A stretch of DNA of 64,000 nt from Collimonas humicola (GTDB lineage: Bacteria; Pseudomonadota; Gammaproteobacteria; Burkholderiales; Burkholderiaceae_D), in the NCBI RefSeq assembly GCF_018304945.1, contig NZ_JAGQEE010000003.1, positions 310,001-374,000 on the forward strand, read 5' to 3'. Position 1 is the first letter of the stretch. Each line of letters opens with the position of its first letter. Positions 27,760 to 37,359 of this stretch are shown here, one piece after another. The notes under the pieces are model-generated. The model was given only the letters and a program-made list of their open reading frames with translations. It made no database searches and had not been told where the DNA came from. The position numbers and the translations under genes were made by a program.

Positions 27760-28239
27760 ATGAAAAAATTCCTGGTTTCCCTTTGCCTGCTGACTCAGGC
27801 AATGTACGCCATGGCCGATGGCCAATCGGATTGCGACGCCGCCGCAGGCAGCTATATCTCCGGCACTGTCAATGCCAAACCGACATTTGCCGACGGCAAG
27901 GCGCTCCAGGGCGTCAAGCTCTCGCATACGCATATCCGCGTAAAAGCAGACCAGGACGGCATGACTTATGACGTCGCCATGGACAACGTCTACGCCGCGG
28001 ATTACCAAAAAAATTCGACTTCGATACCGAAGTCGCTGGCGGCGTTCAAGATAGGCGACCAGGTGGAAATGTGCGGCCAGCTGTATAGCAGCGGCTACGG
28101 CATCCACTGGGTCCACGACAACTGCAACGTCACGCCGGACCAGGCCCATCCAAACGGATTCGTCAAGAAACTGCTGGACGACGGCAGCGAAGGCGACAAC
28201 CTGGAAGCCAGCGAAGCTTATTGCTATTTGTGGAATTAA
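27760..28239 (+). CDS. Exported DUF3465-like protein
   Basis: A 159-residue protein with a Sec signal peptide cleaved near MADGQ (about residue 20). The mature part has a beta-rich core with LAAFKIGDQVEMCGQ and IHWVHDNCN, resembling the GDxVxFxGEY and HWTHHDP elements I recall in DUF3465 OB-fold proteins. The match is partial. Four cysteines could form disulphides. The chosen ATG follows AAGGAG by nine bases; ATG 27742 lacks a site. Function unknown. Confidence 0.6.
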   Translation: MKKFLVSLCLLTQAMYAMADGQSDCDAAAGSYISGTVNAKPTFADGKALQGVKLSHTHIRVKADQDGMTYDVAMDNVYAADYQKNSTSIPKSLAAFKIGDQVEMCGQLYSSGYGIHWVHDNCNVTPDQAHPNGFVKKLLDDGSEGDNLEASEAYCYLWN

Positions 28240-28339
28240 GCGCCGCTTGTTTGATGCCTGATGTTTGACACCTGATGCCGGTTACTCTGCGCCGGCATCG
28301 GACCTATAGCGAACCGCCTCCCTACGTTTTCCCGATGTC

Positions 28340-29248
28340 GTGAGCCCGACCATCCGTTATTCGCTGCTGCTCGCAGTAGCCGGCGCATGCCTTGGAATGT
28401 ATCTGTCGATGACAGAGGGTTCCGGGGAAAAACTGAGCGTAAAAACCGCAAGCCAGGACTCCGTTTCCAGCCCATCTCCCCGCAGCGGCGAATTGATATC
28501 GCCGTTTGCGCCGGGAACGGCAAACCAGGAAAATGCCCTCGCCGCCCCGGCCCTTCCGCCTGCCGCTGTGTATGCGCGCAACGGCCGCCAGGTCGACCTG
28601 GGCGGGCTTACGGCGCAAGAGTACATTTCAAAATGGAATAGCCTGGCACGGGCCGGCGACAAAGACGCGGCCTACAATGTCTACCAGGCGGCAGCGGTAT
28701 GCGCCAATAACGACGAACCCGCCCCCCCATACGATAGCGCCGCCGAGCTCGAGCAATTTCTGGATCAGCGAAAAAAATTGCTGGCATTATGCGCCGGCGT
28801 CAATTCGGCGCAACTGCAGGAACGCCTCTCCTTCCTGGCCTTGGCCGCGCGCGCGGGAAAAGTAGAGGCGCAAATCGATTACTTCATGGAAGGGCCGTAT
28901 GGCCGTGACACCGACCTGGCGAAAAGCGCGGACGACCCCGTCGTACAACAGTGGAAAACCGAAGCCGTCACGGAACTGAAATCTGCCGCCGGACAAGGAG
29001 AGCCATTTGCCCTGGCACTGCTGGCGCAAGTGTATAGCGCAGGAGAACTGCTGTCGCGCGATGCAAAGCTGTCCCTCGCCTACAAGGTAGCCGAGGCAGA
29101 TGCGAGAAATAGCGCCTTGTCGGAAGAACAGCTCAGGCGCAATGCCGGCGCGCAAATGTCTGACGCGGATTTTGCCAGCGCCCTGCAAACAGGCAAGCAA
29201 ATCGCAGCCGCCTGCTGCAAGAAAAATCGCCCCTCGTCGCAAGAGTAG
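28340..29248 (+). CDS. Membrane-anchored or exported protein with Sel1-like helices
   Basis: A 302-residue protein starting at GTG 28340, which places a hydrophobic segment at residues 6-23 as a signal or anchor. After a low-complexity linker the protein is helical, with AALAARAGKVEAQ-like and ALLAQVYSAGELLSRDAKLSLAYK segments that resemble Sel1-type repeats. It ends with two adjacent cysteines near the C-terminus. No enzyme motif is visible. The gene upstream (26826) has a similar layout, suggesting a small lineage-specific family. Confidence 0.55.
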   Translation: MSPTIRYSLLLAVAGACLGMYLSMTEGSGEKLSVKTASQDSVSSPSPRSGELISPFAPGTANQENALAAPALPPAAVYARNGRQVDLGGLTAQEYISKWNSLARAGDKDAAYNVYQAAAVCANNDEPAPPYDSAAELEQFLDQRKKLLALCAGVNSAQLQERLSFLALAARAGKVEAQIDYFMEGPYGRDTDLAKSADDPVVQQWKTEAVTELKSAAGQGEPFALALLAQVYSAGELLSRDAKLSLAYKVAEADARNSALSEEQLRRNAGAQMSDADFASALQTGKQIAAACCKKNRPSSQE

Positions 29249-29413
29249 ATGGATTCCTGATCTGGCGCAGCTTCGCGCCAAGCCCCTGAGCCGCCATGGT
29301 TTCGCCTCGGTTGTTTCAGCCTAACCTGTTTCGCAGAAAATCCAAAAATATTTGTCAGGTTCAAGTCCTTTCCTGGCAATGGATCGCCAGGATTCAGATT
29401 GTGCCGGCGATCC

Positions 29414-30253
29414 TCATTGTTCCCCGACGATCTCAATCTCGATGCGCCGATTGGGCTGCAGGCATCGCACCAGCTGCGGCGTCAATTTCTGTCCTGGACA
29501 TTGGACGACGGGCCTGGCTTTGCCGGCGCCATATGCCCGAACCAGATGAGCATCCAAACCCTTTTGCAATAAATAGTTGCGAATCGTATCGGCCCTCGCT
29601 TGCGACAATGCGAGATTTGCCTCTTCAGAACCAATCCGGTCTGTGTACCCTGTCACAACGACAGACGACAACCTGATTGCGTCCTGCTTGAGACGGTCTG
29701 CCAGATCGTCGAGTTTGCCTCGTCCTGCAGGATCCAGGTTGCTGAGGTCCGATTCGCCAAATGCAAACAGTCCGTCTGCGCCGAATTCTATGCGGCGCTT
29801 CGAGGGTTTTTCTGGCGCCTGCACCATGGGCGCGTCTTTGACTTGAGGCGGATTGATATACCCTTCGCATTCAGGATTTTTCCAATGGGTGGACGTAGCG
29901 CGGTTATTCTCATCGAACTTCACCTTGAATTGACAGGTAACGTACTCGCTGTCCTTACCCGTATAGAAATTGAATACGTAGTCCCACTCACGCACATTGA
30001 AGATTCCCTCGCTGAAATGCGGATTACCGAGCTCCAGGCGAACCTGGTCTTTGCTCAAGCCCGGCGTTATCCGCTTTACGTGGTCTGGGCCGACAAAATC
30101 CCCAGTCTTCAGGTAGGAGCTGTCGAGTGCCGGAAAATTCACTTCGCTGGCGTCGGCTGCGGTTGCGGTTGTGGCCGCGGTTGCGCAGAGACTCGTGCAA
30201 TAAAGCATGCTTATGCATAAAGCCCGACAGAGGATGCTGGAAGAATGTCGCAT
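29414..30253 (-). CDS. OmpA-family outer-membrane protein with BamE-like domain
   Basis: A 279-residue exported protein. After a signal peptide (cleavage near ATAADA), residues about 40-125 resemble the SmpA/BamE fold: ITPGLSKDQVRLELGNPHFSEG and REWDYVFNF. Residues about 150-275 are an OmpA C-terminal domain with VVTGYTDRIGSEEANLALS and QPNRRIEIEI, which would bind peptidoglycan. It follows the giant adhesin by 95 bases on the same strand. The AGGA before ATG 30253 decides the start over a longer upstream reading. In related bacteria such a gene often accompanies trimeric adhesins, perhaps aiding their assembly or anchoring. Confidence 0.88.
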   Translation of the reverse strand: MRHSSSILCRALCISMLYCTSLCATAATTATAADASEVNFPALDSSYLKTGDFVGPDHVKRITPGLSKDQVRLELGNPHFSEGIFNVREWDYVFNFYTGKDSEYVTCQFKVKFDENNRATSTHWKNPECEGYINPPQVKDAPMVQAPEKPSKRRIEFGADGLFAFGESDLSNLDPAGRGKLDDLADRLKQDAIRLSSVVVTGYTDRIGSEEANLALSQARADTIRNYLLQKGLDAHLVRAYGAGKARPVVQCPGQKLTPQLVRCLQPNRRIEIEIVGEQ

Positions 30254-30300
30254 AAATTTGTCCTGAAAAAATGTAAATCGGAAGATTTGCACTGCGCTCC

Positions 30301-30342
30301 GACAGTCACAGAGGCTTACAGAAACAGCCGTCCGTGACTGTC
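30301..30342 (-). other. Intercistronic hairpin between adhesin and ompA-like genes
   Basis: Perfect nine-base arms GACAGTCAC and GTGACTGTC enclose a second four-base stem (GGCT/AGCC). It begins seven bases after the adhesin stop codon. There is no T-run on the minus strand, so it is more likely an mRNA-stabilising or processing structure, or a weak attenuator, than a full terminator. Confidence 0.5.
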
Positions 30343-30348
30343 TTGCCT

Positions 30349-33300
30349 TCAATTGATAATTCCAGACACGGCAACCCGCGCAGCCACGCCGCCTGCGGTC
30401 GTCCCGGAGACGCCGCCGCTGAGACTCCAGCGACCGTTCTCCGCGGTGCGGCGCAGCGACACGCCAATCGCATTCTGGTTTTGGTAATACCCATATCCCG
30501 CGGCATAGGTGATCTTGCCTGCCACATACGGGGCGCTTTCCATCGACATGGCTGCCGCAGTGCCCGCATAGGCCTTCTTGGCAACGTCGTTGATATTGTT
30601 CTGCAACTGCATCGCCAAGCCGTTTGCGTATTGATTAGCCTGCTGTACCGCGCCGTTGAGCTGGGAAACATTGACTGCGTCTGTAGCGGCAGTACCGGCT
30701 TCGACGTTATGTATCGCCACCGGGCTGCCCGCGCCGTTGCCCATCGTGACGCTGCTGTAGTTGCTTGAACCGTCAGTGTTGGTGTCGTAATGCACTCCTC
30801 CCGACTGTACGGCCTGCAATTGGCGCACATTGACGGCATCCGTCGCCTGCGTTCCACCCGCAACATTGGTGATCTGACGTTCGTTGCCGGCGCTGCCGAC
30901 CGAAACCGCGCCTTGCGCCGACGACACCGCCGTATTGGAGAAGGATTCCTTTGCACCATTCAATCCGGCACGATCCGCTGTCGAAGCGGCGCCGATGGCT
31001 ACGCCGTTGCTGGCAGTCACGCTGGTGCCGGCGCCGATGGCGACCGAATTTGCGCCAGAGGCGACAGTGTTCTTGCCCAGGGCAATGGCATCGGCTCCGG
31101 TTGCACCGTCATTGTTGACGTTGCCGCCGCCGCTCGAATTGACGCTGTAATATTTTGGCTGCGCAGCGGCCACTACAGTAGTCAGGTTGCTGATAGCGCT
31201 GTTGGTGGCAAATAGCTGGCTGCCATTCACGGCATCGGTGCTGGCCGAAGTCAGCTGACCGGCGGCGACATTCTGGATCTGCCGCTCATTTCCTGCAGAA
31301 CCGACGCTTACCGTGCCCGCCGGCGCACTGCCGGCGAAGGCATATGCGGTTCCGCGGATGGTGGTGCCGGCGGTTGCCACTGCTGCTGTTGTCGCCGAGG
31401 CGCTGCCGATCGCCACGCTATTGCCGGTACTGGCTACCGCCCCTTGACCTAGCGCCGTGCTGTTGGCTGCCGTCGCCTGCGCGCCTTGGCCGAGCGCAGT
31501 CGTGTTAGCCTGGCTGGCCACGGTTCCTTGACCTGCTGCGGTCGAGTTTTGGCCGGTTGCTATTGCGTTGGTGCCCATGCCCAGCGAGTTGCTTCCTGCC
31601 GCGCCGACAGAACCGGTAAACGTCTTCCCTTCGCTGGAAGCAATCGGAAACTGGTCCGCGTTGACGATGGTTGTCAAGTTATTGATTGCTGTGCCCAGGC
31701 CGTTTGCCACCGAGTAAAGCTGGGAACCATTGATGGCATCGGTTGAAGTTGCCGTGATCCGCCCCGCCGCCACGTTGGTGATTTGACGCTCCGTTCCAAC
31801 TGCCCCCACCGATACGGTGGAAGCCGGTGTGGCCCCGGCAAAGCCGCCATAGGTCGTGCCATTAACGATGCTGCTGGCGGTAGGATTGGCAGCCGCTGCC
31901 GCACTGCTGTTGCCCAGCACCACAGAACCGTTCAGCCCTGCAGCTACCGTCACATTGCTACCCAACACAAAGGTATTGTTCGAGGCAATGCTGTTGTTAT
32001 TGCCCACCGAAAAACTGCCTGTGCCGGTAATGGTGGTCGGATCTCCGATCGCTACGCTGCTGGCGCCGCTGACGACATTGCCGGCGCCTATGCTGATGCT
32101 GTTGGCGCCCGATGCCTGCGCGCCATTGCCGACGGCAATCGACGATCCGCCCGACGCTGCAGCCAAATTGCCGATAGCGACATCGTTCGCCGCCGCGGCC
32201 GAGGATCCGACGCCAGCCGCCAGGGCATCCACCCCGGTGGCGCCGTTGTTATTGTAGTTGCCGCCTTGGGTGCCGCCGTCGTTGACGCTGTAGTAGTGTG
32301 TTTTACCCGCGGCAATCGCCAGGTTGGTTGCGTTCAGCTGGCTGCCGTTGACCGCATCGGTGCTGGTGGTGCTCAACTGTCCGGCTGCCACATTGGTGAT
32401 CGTCCGCTCGTTGCCGGCACTGCCAACGCTCACCGTACTGGCCGGCGCAGTGCCGGCAAAAGCGTAGGTGGTGCCGTTGATGGTAGCACCGGTGGTGGCT
32501 ACTGCTGCAGCTGTCGTACTGCCAGTCCCCAAGGCTACCGCGCCGGCGTTGGCGGCTGTTGCACCGTGACCCAACGCCATTGCATCGGCGGCAGTGGCAT
32601 TCGCGGTTGGCCCCACTGCCACGCTGTCGGTACCGGTGGCGGCGCTATCGGCCAGCGTCGAGTCAGCATGGAAATACTTGATGCCGCCGCCATTGTTGAT
32701 ATTGGTGATCGCCGTGGTATTGGCGGTCACCTGCTGGTTGGTTGCAAACAATTGCGAACCGTTCACCGCATCGGTGCTGGTCCCGCTCAGCTGGCCCGCC
32801 GCCACATTGGTCACCTGACGTGGAGAGCCGGCGCTGCCGACGCTCACAACGCCGGTCGGCGCGCCGCCGGCAAAGGTATAGGCCGTGCCGCCAATCGTCG
32901 CACCAGCGGTCGGCACCGCAGCCGCTGCCACCGTGCTGCCCTGGCCCAGCGCCACATTGCTGCCGGCCGTGCCAGCCGCGATGCTGGCCCCCTGGCCCAG
33001 TACCGTCGCATTGGCATTGCCGTTGTCGGTGGACTGGTTGCCCAGCACTGTCGATGCCGCGCCCGTTGCCGTCGCGCCGAAGCCGCCGGCACTGGCATTG
33101 GCGCCGCTCGACACCGGCTGCACCGCCGTCACGCTATTGTCCGAGACAAAAGGACCCACCTTGCCGCTGGTAACCGCATACAGCTGCGAACCATTGACGG
33201 CATCGGTGCTGGTCGCGTTCAGGGCCGCCGGCGCCAGGTTGGTGATCGTCACCGGCGCGCCCGCACCGGCGCCGCCGGTGGCGCCCAGGGTGATCTTGCT

Positions 33301-36300
33301 GCCGCCTGCCGCATCGTACTTGACCGCGATATTGGCCGTGTTGTCGATATTCGTATTCAGCGCCGTCAATGCCCCGGCAACCGTCGTCTGCGCCGTCGGA
33401 CCAGTCACGGCGCCGGTCGCGCTGACGCTGTTGATCGGCTGGCTGAAACCAGTGATGTTGCCTGTGGCAGGGTCATAGGCCGCGCCGCCGCCTAGCGTGC
33501 TCGCCGTCGTGGCGCCCAGGTTGTTGACGCCCGTGACGACCGAGTTCAGCTGCGAACCATTGATCGCATCGGTGCTGGTGGCCGAAATCACGCCGGCGGC
33601 CACATTCTGGATCTGACGCTCAGTACCCGCAGCCCCCACCGAAACAACGCCGTTGGTCGAAGCCCCCGCTTCCACGCCTGCGGCGGTACCGCCAAATTGG
33701 GCTGTCGTGCCGGTGTGCGGCGCCGCTGTGCTTGAATGCGAACCCAAAGCGACATCGTTAGTGTTGTTGGCTACGGCAGTATCGCCCAGCGCTACCCCAC
33801 CCGCCGCTGCCGCAGTGCTGGCGTTGCCCAGCGCCACCGAGCCCTGGCCGGTCGCCGTGTTGGCATTGCCGAGCGCTATCGCACCCTGGCCGTTGGAAGT
33901 ATTGTTGGCGCCCAGCGCCACGGCGCCGGTGCCGGTGGCTGAGTTTGGATCGCCGATGGCTACCGCGCCATTGCCGCTGGCCGTGTTACCGACACCAATC
34001 GATACCGCCTTGCCGCCGGTTGCAGTGGCCGTCTGGCCGATGGCGATGGCGCCGGCGGAATTGGCGATCGCTCCGGTCCCTTGCGCAATCGAATTGCCGC
34101 CTGTCGCTTGCGCGCCATTGCCTAGCGCGATGTCGTTGGCGGTCGCCGGTGTGCCGCTGACGCCTGCCACCGCATTCAGACCTTGCGCAATCGAATCATT
34201 GCCGAAAGCATTGGCGGCAGGCCCGACAGCAATCGCATCGGTGCCCGTCGGCGAACTATCCGCCAGGACCGAGTTGGCGTGGAAATACTTGATGCCGCCG
34301 CCATTGTTGATGTTGTTGATGGCTGTATTGGTGGCAAACAGCTGCGAACCGTTCACCGCATCGGTGCTGGTCCCGCTCAGCTGGCCCGCCGCCACATTGG
34401 TTACCTGACGTGCCGATCCTGCGCTGCCGACACTCACCACGCCGGTCGGCGCAGCGCCGGCAAAGGTATAGGCCGTGCCGCCAATCGTTGCACCAGCGGT
34501 CGGCACCGCAGCCGCCGCCACCGTGCTGCCCTGGCCCAGCGCCACATTGCTGCCGGCCGTGCCAGCCGCGATGCTGGCGCCCTGGCCCAGTACCGTCGCA
34601 TTGGCGTTGCCGTTGTCGGTGGACTGGTTGCCCAGCACTGTCGACGCCGCACCCGTTGCCGTTGCACCGAAACCGCCGGCGCTGGCATTGGCGCCGCTCG
34701 ACACCGGCTGCACTGCGGTCACGCTGTTGTCCGATACAAAAGGACCCGCCTTGCCGTTGGTGATATTCGCCACATTCTGGTTGGTGCCGAACAGCTGCGA
34801 ACCATTCACCGCATCGGTGCTGGTTGCATTCAAGGCCGCCGGCGCCAGGTTGGTGATCGTCACCGGCGCGCCTGCACCGGCGCCGCCGGTGGCGCCCAAG
34901 GTAATCTTGCTGCCTCCCGCCGCATCGTACTTGACCGCGATATTGGCCGTGTTGTCGACGTTGGCATTCAGTGCCGTCAACGCCCCCGCAACCGTGGTCT
35001 GCGCCGTCGGCCCGGTCACGGCGCCGGTAGCGCTGACACTGTTGATCGGCTGGCTGAAGCCAGCAACATTGCCGGTCGCTGAATTATAGGCAGCGCCGCC
35101 GCCCAGCGTGCTCGCTGTCGTCGTACCCAGGTTATTGATGCCGGTGATAACCGTATTCAGCTGCGAGCCGTTGATGGCATCGGTGCTGGCCGCTGAAATC
35201 ACCCCTGCGGCAACGTTCTGGATTTGGCGCTCGGCGCCCGCCGCGCCAACCGACACCACGCCATTGGCCGAAGCCGCTGCTTCCACGCCGGCAGCCGTTC
35301 CGCCATATTGCGCGGTAGTGCCGGTATGCGGCGCCGCTGTAGTCGAACCCGCTCCTAGCGCCACATCATTAGCATTGCTGGCTTTTGAATTGGCGCCGAT
35401 CGCCACGCCGTTACCCAGCGCCGCATCGGCGGTATCTCCGAGTGCAATACCGCCGGCGGCCGCAGCGGTCGATGCGTTGCCCAGGGCGATAGAGCCCTGT
35501 CCAGTTGCGCTGTTGGAATTGCCGACGGCAATCGCTCCTTGTCCGTTCGAGGTGTTATCGGCGCCGACTGTCACCGCACCGGTCCCGATCGCGCTGTTGG
35601 GATCGCCGATCGCCACCGCGCCGTTGCCGTTGGCGACCTGGCCCTCGCCCAGCGCAACCGCGCCGGTGCCGCCGTTTACCCGCGAGTTGTGGCCGCCGGC
35701 GATGGAGCCTGCGCCGGCCCCGGCCGCGACGGTATTGCTGTCGCCAAAAGCGACGGTGGATGCAGCCTGCGCCTTCGATGCGTTGCCGATCACCGTGGCG
35801 TTCGCCGCAGCAGCGTTCGATAGCAAACCGATGGCGATAGCGTTAGCTTGCGCAGCGCTCGACTGTCCGCCTAGCGCAATGGAATTGTTACCGGCTGCAT
35901 TGGCGCCTGCGGTGGCGTCGCCGCCGATCGCTACGGAAGCCACGCCGGAAGCACGCACCGCTGCTGCCGCCGTGGCGCCGCCGACGCCCAGCGAGGTGGA
36001 GTAGTTTCCTGTGGCCTGCGCCAGCGTACCAACCGCGGTGGACTGCGCACCCGAAGCTGTCGCTACCGTACCCAACGCCGTACCCCAGGTGCCCGTTGCC
36101 GACGAGGCCACTCCGAATGCCGCACCGCCTTGCCCGGTCGCCGTAGCGCCATTGCCGACGGCGGTCGCTTCGAACGTGGAAGCAGCGCCGCCCGGCATGG
36201 CCGTACCGGGGCTGCCGCTGGCATTGGCGTTCACGCCGATAGCCACGGGAGAACCGCCGCCGCCCGTAACCGTGGCCTGAGCGCCTTGTCCGATGGCGAT

Positions 36301-36939
36301 GGCTGAGCCGCCGACACCTGCAGCGTTGGCGTTAAAGCCGATGGCGACCGTGCCCACCGCCGACGAGACTGCACTGTGGCCGAGCGCCACGGCGTTGGTG
36401 CCCGCTGCAGCGGATTGGATGCCAATGGCGAGAGCGCCGTCGCCGCTGGAAGTCACATCGGTGCCGATGCCGATGGACGATGCGCCGGTGGCCCCTGTCC
36501 CAACCGCGGAGCGCGCGCCCAGGTATAAGGAATTGACGCCCGCCGCGTACGCCTGAAAGCCCACGGCGATGGCATTCAACGCCGCGCCGTGAGAGGCGTA
36601 CCCCACCGCGAGCGCGCCGCCCGTATCCGCAGCAGCAGTGGCCCCCAGCGCCGTCGCTCCGACGCCGCTGGCAGTGGCCCCGAAGCCCACGCAAGAGGCA
36701 GTGCTGTTGTATGAGTTGTACGGTGCTGGCGTGCAATTCACCGACTGCGCCTGCACCGGAGATACCCAGCCGATCCAGCCGGACGCCAGCAACGCCGCGA
36801 ATACCGAGGAACTCAGGCTTCGCGGCGATAGGCGGCGAACTCCTCCTTGCCCACCACCGCGACGGCACGCGGCGATCTCCGAAGCGACCACAAACTGGTT
36901 CAGCGCGGGGCTCCAGACTTTGCTGTGAATCTTGTTCAT
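30349..36939 (-). CDS. Giant YadA-like trimeric autotransporter adhesin
   Basis: A 2196-residue trimeric autotransporter (type Vc). The N-terminus MNKIHSKVWSPALNQFVVAS is an extended signal peptide (ESPR), with the Sec part ending near VQAQS. The passenger is a long array of YadA-head repeats (AIG/ALG patterns) broken by eleven neck motifs: nine of STDA(V/I)NGSQL type and two ATDAVNV variants. The last 100 residues are the YadA membrane anchor, ending GGVAARVAVSGIIN. AAGGAG lies five bases before ATG 36939. The protein would be displayed on the outer membrane for attachment. Two 1.3-kb stretches are internal duplications. Confidence 0.93.
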   Translation of the reverse strand: MNKIHSKVWSPALNQFVVASEIAACRRGGGQGGVRRLSPRSLSSSVFAALLASGWIGWVSPVQAQSVNCTPAPYNSYNSTASCVGFGATASGVGATALGATAAADTGGALAVGYASHGAALNAIAVGFQAYAAGVNSLYLGARSAVGTGATGASSIGIGTDVTSSGDGALAIGIQSAAAGTNAVALGHSAVSSAVGTVAIGFNANAAGVGGSAIAIGQGAQATVTGGGGSPVAIGVNANASGSPGTAMPGGAASTFEATAVGNGATATGQGGAAFGVASSATGTWGTALGTVATASGAQSTAVGTLAQATGNYSTSLGVGGATAAAAVRASGVASVAIGGDATAGANAAGNNSIALGGQSSAAQANAIAIGLLSNAAAANATVIGNASKAQAASTVAFGDSNTVAAGAGAGSIAGGHNSRVNGGTGAVALGEGQVANGNGAVAIGDPNSAIGTGAVTVGADNTSNGQGAIAVGNSNSATGQGSIALGNASTAAAAGGIALGDTADAALGNGVAIGANSKASNANDVALGAGSTTAAPHTGTTAQYGGTAAGVEAAASANGVVSVGAAGAERQIQNVAAGVISAASTDAINGSQLNTVITGINNLGTTTASTLGGGAAYNSATGNVAGFSQPINSVSATGAVTGPTAQTTVAGALTALNANVDNTANIAVKYDAAGGSKITLGATGGAGAGAPVTITNLAPAALNATSTDAVNGSQLFGTNQNVANITNGKAGPFVSDNSVTAVQPVSSGANASAGGFGATATGAASTVLGNQSTDNGNANATVLGQGASIAAGTAGSNVALGQGSTVAAAAVPTAGATIGGTAYTFAGAAPTGVVSVGSAGSARQVTNVAAGQLSGTSTDAVNGSQLFATNTAINNINNGGGIKYFHANSVLADSSPTGTDAIAVGPAANAFGNDSIAQGLNAVAGVSGTPATANDIALGNGAQATGGNSIAQGTGAIANSAGAIAIGQTATATGGKAVSIGVGNTASGNGAVAIGDPNSATGTGAVALGANNTSNGQGAIALGNANTATGQGSVALGNASTAAAAGGVALGDTAVANNTNDVALGSHSSTAAPHTGTTAQFGGTAAGVEAGASTNGVVSVGAAGTERQIQNVAAGVISATSTDAINGSQLNSVVTGVNNLGATTASTLGGGAAYDPATGNITGFSQPINSVSATGAVTGPTAQTTVAGALTALNTNIDNTANIAVKYDAAGGSKITLGATGGAGAGAPVTITNLAPAALNATSTDAVNGSQLYAVTSGKVGPFVSDNSVTAVQPVSSGANASAGGFGATATGAASTVLGNQSTDNGNANATVLGQGASIAAGTAGSNVALGQGSTVAAAAVPTAGATIGGTAYTFAGGAPTGVVSVGSAGSPRQVTNVAAGQLSGTSTDAVNGSQLFATNQQVTANTTAITNINNGGGIKYFHADSTLADSAATGTDSVAVGPTANATAADAMALGHGATAANAGAVALGTGSTTAAAVATTGATINGTTYAFAGTAPASTVSVGSAGNERTITNVAAGQLSTTSTDAVNGSQLNATNLAIAAGKTHYYSVNDGGTQGGNYNNNGATGVDALAAGVGSSAAAANDVAIGNLAAASGGSSIAVGNGAQASGANSISIGAGNVVSGASSVAIGDPTTITGTGSFSVGNNNSIASNNTFVLGSNVTVAAGLNGSVVLGNSSAAAAANPTASSIVNGTTYGGFAGATPASTVSVGAVGTERQITNVAAGRITATSTDAINGSQLYSVANGLGTAINNLTTIVNADQFPIASSEGKTFTGSVGAAGSNSLGMGTNAIATGQNSTAAGQGTVASQANTTALGQGAQATAANSTALGQGAVASTGNSVAIGSASATTAAVATAGTTIRGTAYAFAGSAPAGTVSVGSAGNERQIQNVAAGQLTSASTDAVNGSQLFATNSAISNLTTVVAAAQPKYYSVNSSGGGNVNNDGATGADAIALGKNTVASGANSVAIGAGTSVTASNGVAIGAASTADRAGLNGAKESFSNTAVSSAQGAVSVGSAGNERQITNVAGGTQATDAVNVRQLQAVQSGGVHYDTNTDGSSNYSSVTMGNGAGSPVAIHNVEAGTAATDAVNVSQLNGAVQQANQYANGLAMQLQNNINDVAKKAYAGTAAAMSMESAPYVAGKITYAAGYGYYQNQNAIGVSLRRTAENGRWSLSGGVSGTTAGGVAARVAVSGIIN
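32669..33985 (-). repeat. Internal repeat unit of the adhesin, copy A
   Basis: About 1.3 kb closely resembling 34280-35637. Long tracts are nearly identical, such as the parts encoding GNANATVLGQGASIAAGTAG and the following neck. Small insertions separate the copies, including an extra neck-proximal piece near 32700. Confidence 0.75.
34280..35637 (-). repeat. Internal repeat unit of the adhesin, copy B
   Basis: Second copy of the 1.3-kb unit, offset by about 1610 bases. Homology weakens near 35370-35450, where this copy carries additional head repeats. Boundaries are estimated by eye. Confidence 0.75.
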
Positions 36940-37209
36940 AACTTCTCCTTTGCGTAGGGAATACGGGGAAACGGAAACAGGCTCGAAATGCAGGCGCGCA
37001 CGGCCCCTGAGCACGAGGCCGCGCATTTATCCTCAGCCTTATCGGCCTTTCACCACCAACCACAATGGCTTTGCATAACTCAGGTTTGCAAAAGATAAAA
37101 ATGCTTGGGCGCGAATTATTTCTGGCAGCCAGCCACAGTGCGTCCCCGCTGAAAATCAGCCGGGACACCCGGAAAACATGCGTAATCTGTATCTGAAAAA
37201 CAGGTGCCG

Positions 37210-37242
37210 GCTGCTTATCTCAGCGTGGATGAGATAAGCAGC
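37210..37242 (-). terminator. Perfect 12-base hairpin, possible relic terminator
   Basis: GCTGCTTATCTC, nine-base loop, GAGATAAGCAGC. On the minus strand it lies about 120 bases after the OmpA relic and is followed by TTTTT only after eight bases. It may be the former terminator of the decayed gene, or a protein-binding site. Structure certain, function uncertain. Confidence 0.4.
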
Positions 37243-37359
37243 TTCGACCGATGCGAGCTTGATTCATCCGTCGCTTGGCGGAGGGAAAACCCTATCGCCA
37301 GGCCGGCAATTCAAGTCGGAAAAATGCGCTATTTTGAAACAGTCATTAGAAAAAAACAT

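Noticed and set aside
29255-29290. GGCGC/GCGCC inverted repeat between convergent genes as a terminator
   Set aside because: The stem is only six bases and no T-run follows on either strand.
31783-33495. Long plus-strand open frames opposite the adhesin gene
   Set aside because: They mirror the repetitive Gly/Ala-rich adhesin codons and have no start signals or family features.
32000-36400. Regularly repeated DNA that might be mistaken for a CRISPR array or tandem satellite
   Set aside because: The repeats are in frame, degenerate and encode YadA head and neck motifs of the adhesin; there are no unique spacers of constant length.
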